This document shows, piece by piece, positions 15,083 to 23,970 of a DNA stretch of 61,543 nucleotides (positions are counted from its first letter, which is position 1; every line of letters starts with the position of its first letter). Below the pieces are notes generated by a model, which searched no databases, was not told the DNA's origin, and worked only from the letters and a program-made list of their open reading frames with translations. The stretch is from Collinsella tanakaei YIT 12063. Its GTDB lineage: Bacteria; Actinomycetota; Coriobacteriia; Coriobacteriales; Coriobacteriaceae. The translations under genes were made by a program, and so were the position numbers. The stretch is from contig NZ_JH126469.1 of NCBI RefSeq assembly GCF_000225705.1, forward strand, positions 296,358 to 357,900. The letters are read 5' to 3'.

Positions 15083-16144
15083 CTAGTTCAGTAGGCTTGC
15101 CACCATCGCGGCGGCCTCGGCGCGCGTGCACGCCTTGTTTGGCATGAGCTTGCCGGCGCCGCCCACGACGCCCTGCTCGACCGCCCACGCCATGGACTCC
15201 TGAGCCCATGCGGGGACCTCGCTCCAGTCTGGGTAACCCGCGGGCTCGCCCTTCGGCGCGGGGTTGCCCCGCCAGTTGTGGAGCATCGCGACGACCTCCG
15301 CGCGCGTGGCGGCGTCGTCCGGGCGGAACTTGTCGGCCTTGGTGACGACGCCCTCGTCCGCCGCCCAGCACAGAGCCTCGTAGTACCAGGGGTTCGGGGC
15401 GACGTCCTCGTACGGCTCGAGGTAGTCGGACAGGTCTGCTCGCGCCGCGTTGGCGACCATGGCAACGGCCTGGGCGCGGGTGAGCGCGTCGTCCGGGCCG
15501 AAGCGGTCGGCGCCGTAGCCCTTGAGGTAGCCCTCCCGCACGCATTCCTCGACCGCGCCGATGTACCAGGCGTCGGGATCGAGGTCGCCGAAGCGCGCGA
15601 GCACCTCTGGCAGGGGCGTCTCTGGGGCCTCGGGCTCCGCCGCCGCCCCGGTCATCACGTCGTACCAGTGTTGGGCACGCGCCTCGAACTCCCCGCGCTG
15701 CGACCCGTACAGCTGCCCCGGGCAGCTCGTGGCCATGAAGTGCTTGTGGGGCTGCATGTTGACGCCCCATTGGGGTCGGCCGAGCCCGTACTCCCTGCAG
15801 ATCGCCGCCGCGAGGTGCGCGCCGGAGTCCAGGCACGCCTCGGTAACGGTGCCGTCGGCCAGGTTGGCGTGCTCGATGTTGATCGAGCGGCAGTTCGCGT
15901 CGAAATCGCCGAGCGCCCACCCGGTGTCGCGGTCCCATACGAGCTGTCCGACCTCGCCTCGTGACGCGACCGCGTAGTGGGCGGACGCCTCGCGGCTCTG
16001 CCACGTCGCGTAGCAGGTGTCCGTGTCGCCGTTGCTCGCCATGTAGTGGATCCCGACGAACTCGACCCTGCGGCCGCTGCGGCCGCTCGTGAAGTGCTTG
16101 GTCAGGATCTTGGTGACGTCCGGCTCAAGCTTCTCGAAGTCCAT
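15083..16144 (-). CDS. Endolysin: N-acetylmuramoyl-L-alanine amidase with three SLH domains
   Basis: 353 residues. The N-terminal half is an Amidase_2/PGRP domain: GIHYMASNGD (first Zn His), SINIEHANL, and HKHFMATSCPGQLYG (second Zn His and Cys). Residues about 185-353 contain three S-layer homology repeats beginning FGDLDPDAWYIGAVEECVRE, YEDVAPNPWYYEALCWAADE and WSEVPAWAQESMAWAVEQGV, each ending in TRAxxxAM. SLH domains bind secondary wall polymers, so here they probably target the lysin to the host envelope. The ATG at 16144 has GGAGGA upstream. Last gene of the late operon. Confidence 0.9.
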   Translation of the reverse strand: MDFEKLEPDVTKILTKHFTSGRSGRRVEFVGIHYMASNGDTDTCYATWQSREASAHYAVASRGEVGQLVWDRDTGWALGDFDANCRSINIEHANLADGTVTEACLDSGAHLAAAICREYGLGRPQWGVNMQPHKHFMATSCPGQLYGSQRGEFEARAQHWYDVMTGAAAEPEAPETPLPEVLARFGDLDPDAWYIGAVEECVREGYLKGYGADRFGPDDALTRAQAVAMVANAARADLSDYLEPYEDVAPNPWYYEALCWAADEGVVTKADKFRPDDAATRAEVVAMLHNWRGNPAPKGEPAGYPDWSEVPAWAQESMAWAVEQGVVGGAGKLMPNKACTRAEAAAMVASLLN

Positions 16145-16152
16145 GTTTCCTC

Positions 16153-16410
16153 CTATCTCCGCGCCAGGCTGCTGATCTCGCTCACGCCGATGGTCACGCC
16201 GATGGCAACGCCGACGATTTGCAGCGTTGCCGCTATCTCGTTCGCGCCGCCCCATCCCCAGACGCCGGCGAGCGCGGTGTAGATCACGCTTGCCAGCGGC
16301 ATGAGCACCAGCGCCGTCCACTTGAGCACCTGATAGACAGGCTCTGGAAGCCAGTAGCGCGGATAATCGCTTACCTCGACATCATCGGGGATGTCTACAA
16401 GGTCGTTCAT
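16153..16410 (-). CDS. Phage holin
   Basis: 85 residues with two membrane segments (VYQVLKWTALVLMPLASVIY and IAATLQIVGVAIGVTIGVS) joined by a short loop, after a hydrophilic start. The WLPEPVYQVLKW opening and layout match phi-LC3-type holins, which form pores and time the release of the endolysin. It lies between the XhlA-like gene and the amidase, as usual for a lysis cassette. Confidence 0.75.
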   Translation of the reverse strand: MNDLVDIPDDVEVSDYPRYWLPEPVYQVLKWTALVLMPLASVIYTALAGVWGWGGANEIAATLQIVGVAIGVTIGVSEISSLARR

Positions 16411-16421
16411 CCTATACCTCC

Positions 16422-16742
16422 TTAAACGCCTACGTTACCGAGCACGTAGCCCAAGACGGCGGCGATGACGCCGCTTATCACTATCCAGACGGCCTTGTCC
16501 CATTTCTCGGCGCTGTCCTTTGCCGGCTGGATGCTTATCAGGTCTATCTTGCCGTCCATGCGGTCGATTTTCGAGCCAAGGCTGGATAGCTGCTCGTCTC
16601 GGTGCTTGTCGCGTTCCTCGGTGCGGACGAGCTTCTCCTGCAGGTTGTCGATCTCGGTGCCGTGCGTGGTGACTCGCGTCTCAAGCGTCTCCACGCGGCG
16701 CTCGATCATCTTGACTTGCACCTCAGGTGGCTGAGAATCCAT
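16422..16742 (-). CDS. XhlA-like haemolysin family lysis-associated protein
   Basis: 106 residues: a long amphipathic coiled coil (RRVETLETRVTTHGTEIDNL and following) ends in one membrane segment (AVWIVISGVIAAVLGYVLG). This is the build of XhlA proteins from PBSX-type prophages, which assist holin. Assignment rests on architecture and position. Confidence 0.7.
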   Translation of the reverse strand: MDSQPPEVQVKMIERRVETLETRVTTHGTEIDNLQEKLVRTEERDKHRDEQLSSLGSKIDRMDGKIDLISIQPAKDSAEKWDKAVWIVISGVIAAVLGYVLGNVGV

Positions 16743-16754
16743 AAATCACCAGCC

Positions 16755-16892
16755 TTAGACGGTCTCCATGGACTTGAACCCGCCCTCGCCGTCGGCTGCT
16801 AGAAGCTGCTCGACCTGGGATTTCCAAAGGCCGGGGACCTTCTCAATCGTCCAAGAACCCGCCTTGATGAGGTTGTAGTACAGTTTCGCCAT
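16755..16892 (-). CDS. XkdX-like small phage protein
   Basis: 45 residues, starting MAKLYYNLIKAGSWTIEKVP then GLWKSQVEQLL. The YYNLIKxGxWTIExVPxxW pattern is typical of the XkdX family found between tail fibre and lysis genes in Gram-positive prophages. Role unknown. AGGAG lies a few bases before the ATG. Confidence 0.75.
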   Translation of the reverse strand: MAKLYYNLIKAGSWTIEKVPGLWKSQVEQLLAADGEGGFKSMETV

Positions 16893-16896
16893 TTTC

Positions 16897-17364
16897 CTAC
16901 TCCTTAACAGTCTCTAGAGCAGCCAGCCGCTGCTCCAATTCGGCTACCTTAACTCCGAGTTCGCCAGCTGCAAGAGCCGTCTCGTCACCAGCCGCCTTGA
17001 TGCCGTCCGCCGTGGCCCCGAGTTCCGCCACGGCGATGGCGGTGGAAGCGCCGCCGGCTACGGCCTGCGCTGCCTGCTCGAGGGCCGCGCGAGCGGACTC
17101 CTCCGCGCCCCTGATGGCCTGCGCCGTGGAATCGGGCAGCTCCCGCGCGAAGCTCGCCTTGACGCCGCCGTCCTTGTCCGCGATGATTCCCACGAGCGCG
17201 TAACCATCGAAGACGGCAACCTGCGTTGTGCCGTCATCGTAGGTGGTCACAAGCTTCTTGCCGTCAAGGGCGATAGCGCCGTTGAAATCCGTCTCAAGCC
17301 CGAACTCCACAGAGTCCTTGCCCGTGACGTCATACCAATTGCAGGTGATGCCGTTCAGCTTCAT
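16897..17364 (-). CDS. Phage tail-region protein with C-terminal coiled coil
   Basis: 155 residues. The N-terminal half looks like a small beta domain (WYDVTGKDSVEFGLETDFNG, TTQVAVFDGYALVGIIADKD); the C-terminal half is an Ala-rich helix (AVAELGATADGIKAAGDETA). Placed between the tail-tip protein and XkdX, it may be an accessory fibre protein or fibre chaperone. I do not recognise the family. Confidence 0.55.
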   Translation of the reverse strand: MKLNGITCNWYDVTGKDSVEFGLETDFNGAIALDGKKLVTTYDDGTTQVAVFDGYALVGIIADKDGGVKASFARELPDSTAQAIRGAEESARAALEQAAQAVAGGASTAIAVAELGATADGIKAAGDETALAAGELGVKVAELEQRLAALETVKE

Positions 17365-17376
17365 GTTCTCTTCTCC

Positions 17377-18027
17377 TTACGCCGTACGCTGCCACGCGTT
17401 GACGGTGATGTACTTCGGCATGTTCTTGTCCGTGCCGCTCTGTCCCGCGCTGTCGATGGTCAGGTTGTGGTAGTGGCCGCCCGCGCTCGACATGGTGTGG
17501 CTGTGGCTGCCGGACGCGTTGACCGTCACGCTGTGGGTGTGGACGCCAGAACCTGCGGTGTTCGTGACCTTCGATGACGGCGCAGGAGCTGACGCGCCGC
17601 CTGAGCCGTACTTGAAGGTTCCGTTGGTCGTGACGAACGAATAGCCGCTCTGGGAAGTGCCGTGCGTGTGGCTGCCCGCGCTCGACGTCGAGCCGCTGTG
17701 GCTGTGGCCGCCGCCGCTGATGCTGTGCGTGTGGCTGCCGTCCGTGTCGCTCTCGCCGCTGTGGGTGTGGGACACCACCACGGCGTCGTTGCTGCCGCCT
17801 GTGGTGCCCGCCGCGTAGGAGGAGTCGGAGCACATGAGGAAGCGGCCCTCGAGCTTAGTCCACGTGCCGCCGAAAAGCGCCTGCGGGCTTGTCGCGGACA
17901 TGCTGAGGTAGATAGCGCCGACAGGGTAGGCATCGAGCGGGGATGCCGCCTGAGATTGCGAGGAAACGTAATCCTTGATCTTGCCCCACAGGTGGGCGAG
18001 TCCTACGTCATCCAAGTACTTCGCCAT
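17377..18027 (-). CDS. Tail tip / baseplate protein with repeated HxH motifs
   Basis: 216 residues. The N-terminal MAKYLDDVGLAHLWGKIKDY resembles the next fibre protein. The middle reads DAYPVGAIYLSMSATSPQAL then FGGTWTKLEGRFLM, a collar-like module. The last 120 residues carry many HxH pairs (SHTHSG, GSHTHS, GHSHSG, GSHTHG, VHTHSV, SHSHTM, GHYHNL) in a Gly/Ser-rich context. In T4 gp12-type fibres such HxH pairs bind iron along a trimer axis. Probably a receptor-contacting tip protein. Confidence 0.75.
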   Translation of the reverse strand: MAKYLDDVGLAHLWGKIKDYVSSQSQAASPLDAYPVGAIYLSMSATSPQALFGGTWTKLEGRFLMCSDSSYAAGTTGGSNDAVVVSHTHSGESDTDGSHTHSISGGGHSHSGSTSSAGSHTHGTSQSGYSFVTTNGTFKYGSGGASAPAPSSKVTNTAGSGVHTHSVTVNASGSHSHTMSSAGGHYHNLTIDSAGQSGTDKNMPKYITVNAWQRTA

Positions 18028-18031
18028 AGGC

Positions 18032-18721
18032 CTACACCGTCACGTTGTCGATCTCGCCGTTCGTGAGCGCCACCATGTCGGTCTTCTTCATATAGCCGCT
18101 CAGGTCTACCGCTCCGCCCATGGGTTCCCATTTGGTGCCGTCCCAAGCGTACTCGTTGGCGTCTGCGGTCACGTGCCACATATCGCCCGTCTTGTTGCCC
18201 TCGACCGGCAGCTCGGCCTTGGTGGCCTTGACGCCCTTGTAGGTCAGCGCGGACGATACAGCTTCGGTGATCTTGCCCTGCAACTCGGCTTTAGCGGCGT
18301 TGACCTTGCTGTCAACGCTGTCCGCGGTCGCGTAGCCCTTGGCGGTGATTGCGGACTCCACCTGAGTGGAGGTCTGGTAGCCGAGCGTCTTCACCGCAGC
18401 GACGGCAGCGGTCTTGGCGGCGTCCGCCTTGGCCTGCGCGCCGCCGGGCGTCTCAAGCCCGAGCGACGCCGCCGTCTGGTTACCGGTCGCGACCTCGTGC
18501 CCCTCGATGGACGGCTTGCCCGTAAGCGCAGAATAATCTCCACTGAAGCTGGAAGAACCAGCGTTGTTGATCTTCTCCACCAGCGCGTCCGTCAGGTTGT
18601 TGTCCGAAAGCACCTTGTAGGTGTCCTCCGAACCCGTCTTTAGCTCCTTCCGGACGAACTTCTCTTTTATCTTCGCCCAGAAGTGGATAAGCCCGTCCTT
18701 GTCTAGGAAGTTGGTTGCCAT
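18032..18721 (-). CDS. Tail fibre protein
   Basis: 229 residues from the ATG at 18721 (AAGGGG upstream). Opens MATNFLDKDGLIHFWAKIKE, homologous to the start of the neighbouring tip protein. A repetitive helical/beta stalk follows (GYQTSTQVESAITAKGYATA), then a compact C-terminal domain with TGDMWHVTADANEYAWDGTK. Such proteins form trimeric fibres. The shared N-terminal motif of the two fibres may be a common docking piece. Confidence 0.65.
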   Translation of the reverse strand: MATNFLDKDGLIHFWAKIKEKFVRKELKTGSEDTYKVLSDNNLTDALVEKINNAGSSSFSGDYSALTGKPSIEGHEVATGNQTAASLGLETPGGAQAKADAAKTAAVAAVKTLGYQTSTQVESAITAKGYATADSVDSKVNAAKAELQGKITEAVSSALTYKGVKATKAELPVEGNKTGDMWHVTADANEYAWDGTKWEPMGGAVDLSGYMKKTDMVALTNGEIDNVTV

Positions 18722-18734
18722 TCTCGGCCCCTTT

Positions 18735-19976
18735 CTATTTACAGATATCTTCAATCTCAGCGTTGGTTATCTTGTCCACGTTGGACGTGCCGGGTTCGCC
18801 ACGGTCTCCCTTATCGCCCTTGGGGCCTTGCGGGCCGGTTTCGCCAGCGGGGCCAGCGGGGCCAGCGGGGCCGGTCGCGCCCGTGGCTCCCGTCTCGCCG
18901 CGCTCTCCTTTGGGGCCTTGGATGCCTTGGGGGCCTTGCTCGCCTTGAGCGCCCGTGTCTCCCTTGGGGCCTTGCGGGCCGGTTTCGCCAGCGGGGCCAG
19001 CGGGGCCAGCGGGGCCGGTCGCGCCGTTGAAGTCCCCGCGTTCCGCCGCAGCCTTGATATTGTCGGCGATTTTCTGCGCGGCGGTGCCCTTTTGCTCAGC
19101 AGTTGCCGCCGCGCTGGTTGCTGTTGATGCCGCGCTATTCGCCGCGCTGGTCGCTTTGTTGGCGTTGCCGATCGCGGTAGACGTGTCCTGTTGTCGCTTG
19201 TTTTCCGCTTCAACTCGCGCGGCTTCAGCTCTCAAACGCGCCGTTTCGGCATTTTGACGCTCGTTTTCGTGCGAAACGCGCAAATTCTCGGCTTGAATTC
19301 GCAAATTCTCGGACGAATCTCGCCCGTTCTCGGCTTCCACGCGCTGCGTCTCCGCGCCAGCTCGCGCTTGCTCGGCTGCGTCTGCCTTCGCAATGGCTGC
19401 GTCCGTGTCATCCTTGGCTTTCTCAGCCGCCTTGCTCGCGGCACCCGCCGCACTGTTCGCCGACTTGACAGCCGCCGCGCTGTCTTTCTCGCGCTCTGTT
19501 TCGGCTGCGGCACGCGCCGTCTCAGCCGCAACGCGCAGGGCTTCGGCTGCTTCGCGTCCGTTTTCCGCTTCGACACGCGCGGCTTCAGCCGCGAGAAGCT
19601 GACCCCACAAGTCGGGATTGTCATCGCTCGGGTCAATGCTGCCTGTCTCGCCTGACTTGACAACCACCAACGGCATTCGTTCTTGTTTTGTCACGATGCG
19701 GACGGCACCGCCAACGTAGCCGATTAGGCACACGCTGAGCGCTCCCGCTTGCTCCATGAGCGCGGACGGGATGCGGACGGTAAGCGTCTCGTCTACCATG
19801 TAGCGCATAGGCTTGGGATTGCTCGCGTTGCACAGTATGAGCGCTAGCGTATCGCAGCTTGTAAACTCGCTGTCAGCGTCAACGCGGATGGTGTCGGAAT
19901 TAAGTCCGTGCTGCACTACCTCGCGCTCGTCCCACGTTATCGCGCGGTCGCGCACCGTTGCCGTGTGTATCAGCAT
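18735..19976 (-). CDS. Collagen-like tail fibre protein with BppU-like N-terminus
   Basis: 413 residues. Residues 1-115 form a globular beta domain resembling BppU-type N-termini. About 120-300 is a charged, Ala-rich coiled coil rich in [20 protein letters not shown] repeats. About 305-395 is a Gly-X-Y collagen-like rod ([20 protein letters not shown]), interrupted only briefly, and a short C-terminus follows. The rod is encoded partly by a perfect 65-bp direct repeat. It likely forms a long trimeric side or tip fibre. Confidence 0.8.
   Translation of the reverse strand: MLIHTATVRDRAITWDEREVVQHGLNSDTIRVDADSEFTSCDTLALILCNASNPKPMRYMVDETLTVRIPSALMEQAGALSVCLIGYVGGAVRIVTKQERMPLVVVKSGETGSIDPSDDNPDLWGQLLAAEAARVEAENGREAAEALRVAAETARAAAETEREKDSAAAVKSANSAAGAASKAAEKAKDDTDAAIAKADAAEQARAGAETQRVEAENGRDSSENLRIQAENLRVSHENERQNAETARLRAEAARVEAENKRQQDTSTAIGNANKATSAANSAASTATSAAATAEQKGTAAQKIADNIKAAAERGDFNGATGPAGPAGPAGETGPQGPKGDTGAQGEQGPQGIQGPKGERGETGATGATGPAGPAGPAGETGPQGPKGDKGDRGEPGTSNVDKITNAEIEDICK
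18817..18881 (-). repeat. 65-bp direct repeat inside the collagen-like fibre gene, copy 1
   Basis: Identical to 18961-19025, with starts 144 bases apart (48 codons). It encodes [24 protein letters not shown] triplets. Recombination between copies would change rod length in frame. Confidence 0.9.
18961..19025 (-). repeat. 65-bp direct repeat inside the collagen-like fibre gene, copy 2
   Basis: Exact copy of 18817-18881; the sequences diverge at the next base on each side. Confidence 0.9.
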
Positions 19977-19978
19977 GT

Positions 19979-20236
19979 TTAATCACCTCCATCCATATAA
20001 GCCGCCTGCTCCGCTTCAAGCTCCCTCACGCGCTCCCTGAGCCGCGCCCGTCTCTCGCGGATGGTCGCGTATTCCTCGGCGGTCAGCTCGCCGTCGATGA
20101 ATTTGAGCGCGTAGTAGTCCGTTGCCGCCAACTCGGCCATGGCCTCGTTCAGCTTGTCGCATACGGTCGGCTCCGGCGCGTCAACGTACGTGTAATAGGG
20201 CCTGCCGTCTTCGTCAAATTCAGATTCATCCATCAC
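19979..20236 (-). CDS. Small acidic phage protein
   Basis: 85 residues: an acidic N-terminus ([20 protein letters not shown]) and a C-terminal Arg/Glu-rich helix ([20 protein letters not shown]) likely to form a coiled coil. Overlaps the stop of the upstream tail gene by four bases. Small genes of this type often sit behind tail-tip genes. Function unknown. Confidence 0.6.
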   Translation of the reverse strand: MMDESEFDEDGRPYYTYVDAPEPTVCDKLNEAMAELAATDYYALKFIDGELTAEEYATIRERRARLRERVRELEAEQAAYMDGGD

Positions 20237-21411
20237 AAGCGCCTTTCAACAGCCATTATCTCGATTCGCACCGATGGGATGGTGCCGCCGACCTTGTACG
20301 GGCGCGTGACCACGATGGGGCCGATTCCGTCAGTGTCGCGGTTGTAGGACGTGGAGAAGCACCATTCGCCGAAGCCCGATGCTCCCATGATCACGATTGG
20401 CAGGTTGCTGTACGTGATGTTGTCGAACGTCGATGGCCACCTGACCGTCCAAGACCAGTCCGAAAGCGTCCACTCGCCCATGCCGCCGAAGTATTTCGGT
20501 GTCGCGACGTTGGCGAGCGGAATCGAGCAGTACGCCACCGTCGGCGCGTTCCTGGCATTTGACGGCTTGAAAGACCACCAATAGGCCGTTCCGGTCGTCG
20601 GTTGCGCGCTGTTGCCCCTCGTGATGCTTACGTACGCCCTCTCCTGCGTCATCGAAAACGACTTGATCAACTCGTTGACGGTCGTGTCGTCCGTGTAGCT
20701 AGTTGCGAGGACCCAGTCGCTCGCGTAGAACGCGCCCGCCCTGCTCTCGGCGGTCTTGCAGACTTTAAGAGCGCCGGGGTTGGAGACGTTGACCCAAAGG
20801 TCGCCGCGGTCATAGGGGCCTGTGGGCTGAGACGTGAACACGCGCCGCTTGCTGTCTGCCGTGTCCTCGGCCCTGCTCGCCGCGTTGAGCGCGTCCTGTA
20901 TCCGGCTGTCGGTTATCTGCTGCCACGCGCTGCCGGTCCAGCGGTAGACGTAGCCGTTGCTGGTGTTGTAAAAAAGGTCGCCAGCGTGGGCTTGCTTCTC
21001 GTCCGCGCTCCATTGGCTCGCGGGGATGTTGCCGGTTGTCGGCGTGTAAGAGTAGAAATGCGTCTCCACCTTGCCATCGATTTGCGTACCCAAATCGCCC
21101 AGCGCGCCCGCGAAGTCGATCAGCTCCTGCTCCTGCTTGCTGATTTGCTCGGACAGCGCGTCAAGCGCGTAGACGACGTAGACGCCGCCCTGCTTGATGA
21201 TACTGACCGTATCGCCGACCTTGACGGGCGTCGAGGTGCGCAGGTAGACCGTCTCGCCGGTGTCGGCGAGACGAACGGAGATGGAGCCATCGGCGTTGAC
21301 CTGCGTGACGGTGCCGATTCTCACGGATGTTGCATCATCGCCGCTCACGGCGCTGCCCATGCCCGCGAAGCTGAAGAGCTTCTTAGCAAGGTCTAATTCG
21401 GTGCTAATCAT
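20233..21411 (-). CDS. Minor tail / tail-tip protein
   Basis: 392 residues. The N-terminus contains an OB-like module (IGTVTQVNADGSISVRLADT, VKVGDTVSIIKQGGVYVVYA). A central carbohydrate-module-like stretch (GDLFYNTSNGYVYRWTGSAW) repeats in DRGDLWVNVSNPG. The C-terminal beta domain ends near [11 protein letters not shown]. Placement after the Gp37-like hub suggests a central tip or spike component. Confidence 0.6.
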   Translation of the reverse strand: MISTELDLAKKLFSFAGMGSAVSGDDATSVRIGTVTQVNADGSISVRLADTGETVYLRTSTPVKVGDTVSIIKQGGVYVVYALDALSEQISKQEQELIDFAGALGDLGTQIDGKVETHFYSYTPTTGNIPASQWSADEKQAHAGDLFYNTSNGYVYRWTGSAWQQITDSRIQDALNAASRAEDTADSKRRVFTSQPTGPYDRGDLWVNVSNPGALKVCKTAESRAGAFYASDWVLATSYTDDTTVNELIKSFSMTQERAYVSITRGNSAQPTTGTAYWWSFKPSNARNAPTVAYCSIPLANVATPKYFGGMGEWTLSDWSWTVRWPSTFDNITYSNLPIVIMGASGFGEWCFSTSYNRDTDGIGPIVVTRPYKVGGTIPSVRIEIMAVERRL

Positions 21412-21412
21412 T

Positions 21413-22519
21413 TTACAGGCACCTCAATTTCGTCTTGCACATGCAACCGCGCCCAAGCTCCATCTGTATCTCCTCCACTATCGCGTAAACGCTGTAGAGC
21501 GGAACCATCTGCGGGTCGGTCGAGTTGATGTACTGCACAAGATTGCCCTCGCGCAATCCCGGCACGGATACGTGCTCTATTACTAGAATCGGCTCGCTGC
21601 TCGACACCTCGTTTAGCTTGCGCTGAGCCATCGCGGTGAGAGATGCGTGGTCGCACGGGTCGCTCACCTTGAGGTCATACGCCTTGCGCCTGCCAAGCCG
21701 CTCGTAGCTGTATGGATGCGTTGCTGGTAGGTCAACGTAAACGGAATCGCTGAGCGGGTACGGGTCGTAGTTATCCTTGGACGGGTCGTCTTGCTTGCTT
21801 TGCCGCGCGAAATGCGCGACAACGCGGTTGTAGGTATCGTCCGCGCCGTAATCGAGCTGGTAGCCCGACTTGTAGACGCAGTTCTCGCCGTCCTCGAACA
21901 CGTAGGCGAGCGGTCTGTTGATGGGGTCTATGTACCTGCCCCACGTTATGTAGCCGTCCTCGTCCACGCCGTACTCGCAACCAGTCCACATGGCCAGATC
22001 GTCAAGCACCTTGCTGCGCTTGGTGCCGACCTCCCACCAGACGGGGACCGTGTGCGTCCTGTTGGCGTCAACGCCTTGCAGCACCCGCAGCTTGCCGCCG
22101 TCCGTCTCCAACAAATCGCGTATCTCGCCGATGATGTTGGTGCCAGCCGGCCTTGCAAAGTCCCTCGCGCACACGTCCGCTGTCGCTCTGAGCAATGACG
22201 AATAGAGCGACACGTCGCGCGTGGAGTGGTGGTACTGGGCTTGCGCGCTCTCGCCGTCCACGAAAAGCGTTGCCAGCGTCTCGCCGTGCTGGTATCCGCC
22301 GGGCAACGTGATCGTGTGCTTAATCCTGATCATGCGGTCGGTCGATGCGTTGTGCAGCCCCAGGCTCGCCGTCACGCGGTTGTCCGCAGACGTGGCGAAG
22401 GTGATCGTGCCGCCCTCCACCACGTCCACGGTCTCGCCGGTCTCGACAAGGCTCACGGGGTCTACAAGATAAAAGCCGTAATCGTCCCGCCTGCCAGATG
22501 CAGCCCAGTTCATGCCCAT
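21413..22519 (-). CDS. Phage tail hub protein, Gp37-like
   Basis: 368 residues. Contains WWEVGTKRSKVLDDLAMWTG and YGVDEDGYITWGRYIDPINR, the arrangement of Gp37-like/tail-lysin-type siphophage tip proteins that form the ring below the distal tail protein. The start is followed by WAASGRRDDYGFYLVDPVSL. It overlaps the upstream gene by one base. There is no peptidase motif I can point to, so a structural role is favoured. Confidence 0.65.
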   Translation of the reverse strand: MGMNWAASGRRDDYGFYLVDPVSLVETGETVDVVEGGTITFATSADNRVTASLGLHNASTDRMIRIKHTITLPGGYQHGETLATLFVDGESAQAQYHHSTRDVSLYSSLLRATADVCARDFARPAGTNIIGEIRDLLETDGGKLRVLQGVDANRTHTVPVWWEVGTKRSKVLDDLAMWTGCEYGVDEDGYITWGRYIDPINRPLAYVFEDGENCVYKSGYQLDYGADDTYNRVVAHFARQSKQDDPSKDNYDPYPLSDSVYVDLPATHPYSYERLGRRKAYDLKVSDPCDHASLTAMAQRKLNEVSSSEPILVIEHVSVPGLREGNLVQYINSTDPQMVPLYSVYAIVEEIQMELGRGCMCKTKLRCL

Positions 22520-23970
22520 CAGCCGCCCACCTCGCTACCGCTTATATCGACCGTATACAGCTCCGGCGTTTTGGATGTGATGTCAACGCTGGGCACTATC
22601 TTGTAGCGATGACCCAGCGGGTCGCGCAGCGTCATATCTCCTTGCTCGCACATCGCGAGCAGCACGTCGTACTCGTCTGGCTCGATGACAGCCGAAAGCG
22701 ACAGCTTGGCAGTCCTGCCCTTGCCGTAATAGGCTGACTGCCTAGACTTGCCAGCGATCTTGACCACGTCCGCGACAGGCTCGGCTGATATGGATACGCC
22801 GCGATCGCTTCCGCTCAAGAACTTGGTTAGCGCAACGCTCGCGCTTTCGGTGCTCACGATGATCGCGTCATTTCGCCCGCTCGAATAAGCGGACACGCGA
22901 TTGGAGACGCCTGAGACAGCGCCGGCAGCCGTGTAGCCTATGGCTTCGAAGTAGAGCGTCTTACCGAACGGTGCGCTGCGGAAAACCGCCGTGCCGCCGT
23001 TGGATACGGTGATGGTGTCGTTGCTGTACTCGCTATCGACCATCTTCACAACGGCGTACTCGAAGGAAACTTCCTTGTCATTGGTGTCGCTTACCTTGAT
23101 GCTGATTTCCTCGCCCTGCCCCGTGACGGTCAGCTTTGGCGTGGAGCACTTGCGCTCGTCCTTCACGGTGACCGTGCCGGACATGCTCGCGAACTCCATC
23201 GCTATAGGGCGGTAGACCGCGTTGAGAGCGATGTTGAGGTAGATGCTCTTGCCTATGACGTGCTGCGTCAGGTAGCTATCGTCAATCTCGATTCGACCGT
23301 TGGCGGTCACCGTGCCGGTCGGGGCCTGGTTGAAGAGCGGCTGACCGTCCACGGTGCAAGCGCCTCCGCTGACGCTGTTCAGCGTCTGGCAGTAGTAGCG
23401 GTCATCCGTGCGCGTCCAGTTGGTCGTGTAGGTGATGGCCAGCTTGCCGTCCGCCGTGTACTCCGCGCCCGTCAGGTTGTACACGGGACAGTAGCCTATG
23501 GAGCAATCGAGCGTTGCCAAGTCGCTATGCGTGTTGCCCTCGTAAACCATTCCCGCGCGGTATTTCGATTGGCACGTGACGCGTAGGTCGATGCTGTCGT
23601 ACCTGCGCCTGCTAAAAAGCCAAGAGCCGCCGGCGAAGTCGGTCAGGAAAGAGTCGATGTCTAAGCTGTGGTTCCACCAAGTGCGCGAACCGCTGTAGGG
23701 TTTGTTCTCGTTGCACTGAGACGCCATGAAAGTGCCCTTGTAGTCATGCCATGCGCCGGCACCGGCGGGGGCACCCTTGATGGTGCCCCTCGCGCTGACC
23801 GTGATGGTCCACGATTCGTTCCAGTCGTTTCCGAATTCGGTTGACCATACGAGGCGGATGTCTCGGACGCCGTAGCCGCCGTCCATGTCCTCGTGTATCA
23901 GGATGCCGTCCGTGCGGCCCTGCGTGGAGTAGTTCGGCCCGATGTTAAGGGAAAAGTTTTGGACGCCCAT
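22519..23970 (-). CDS. Distal tail-like protein
   Basis: 483 residues, beta-rich, directly downstream of the tape measure gene where the distal tail (Dit) protein usually sits. The central part has Fibronectin-like features (APFGKTLYFEAIGYTAAGAV); the C-terminus (LAMCEQGDMTLRDPLGHRYK) resembles the beta domain of tail-tip proteins. Identification rests mainly on position. Confidence 0.6.
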   Translation of the reverse strand: MGVQNFSLNIGPNYSTQGRTDGILIHEDMDGGYGVRDIRLVWSTEFGNDWNESWTITVSARGTIKGAPAGAGAWHDYKGTFMASQCNENKPYSGSRTWWNHSLDIDSFLTDFAGGSWLFSRRRYDSIDLRVTCQSKYRAGMVYEGNTHSDLATLDCSIGYCPVYNLTGAEYTADGKLAITYTTNWTRTDDRYYCQTLNSVSGGACTVDGQPLFNQAPTGTVTANGRIEIDDSYLTQHVIGKSIYLNIALNAVYRPIAMEFASMSGTVTVKDERKCSTPKLTVTGQGEEISIKVSDTNDKEVSFEYAVVKMVDSEYSNDTITVSNGGTAVFRSAPFGKTLYFEAIGYTAAGAVSGVSNRVSAYSSGRNDAIIVSTESASVALTKFLSGSDRGVSISAEPVADVVKIAGKSRQSAYYGKGRTAKLSLSAVIEPDEYDVLLAMCEQGDMTLRDPLGHRYKIVPSVDITSKTPELYTVDISGSEVGG

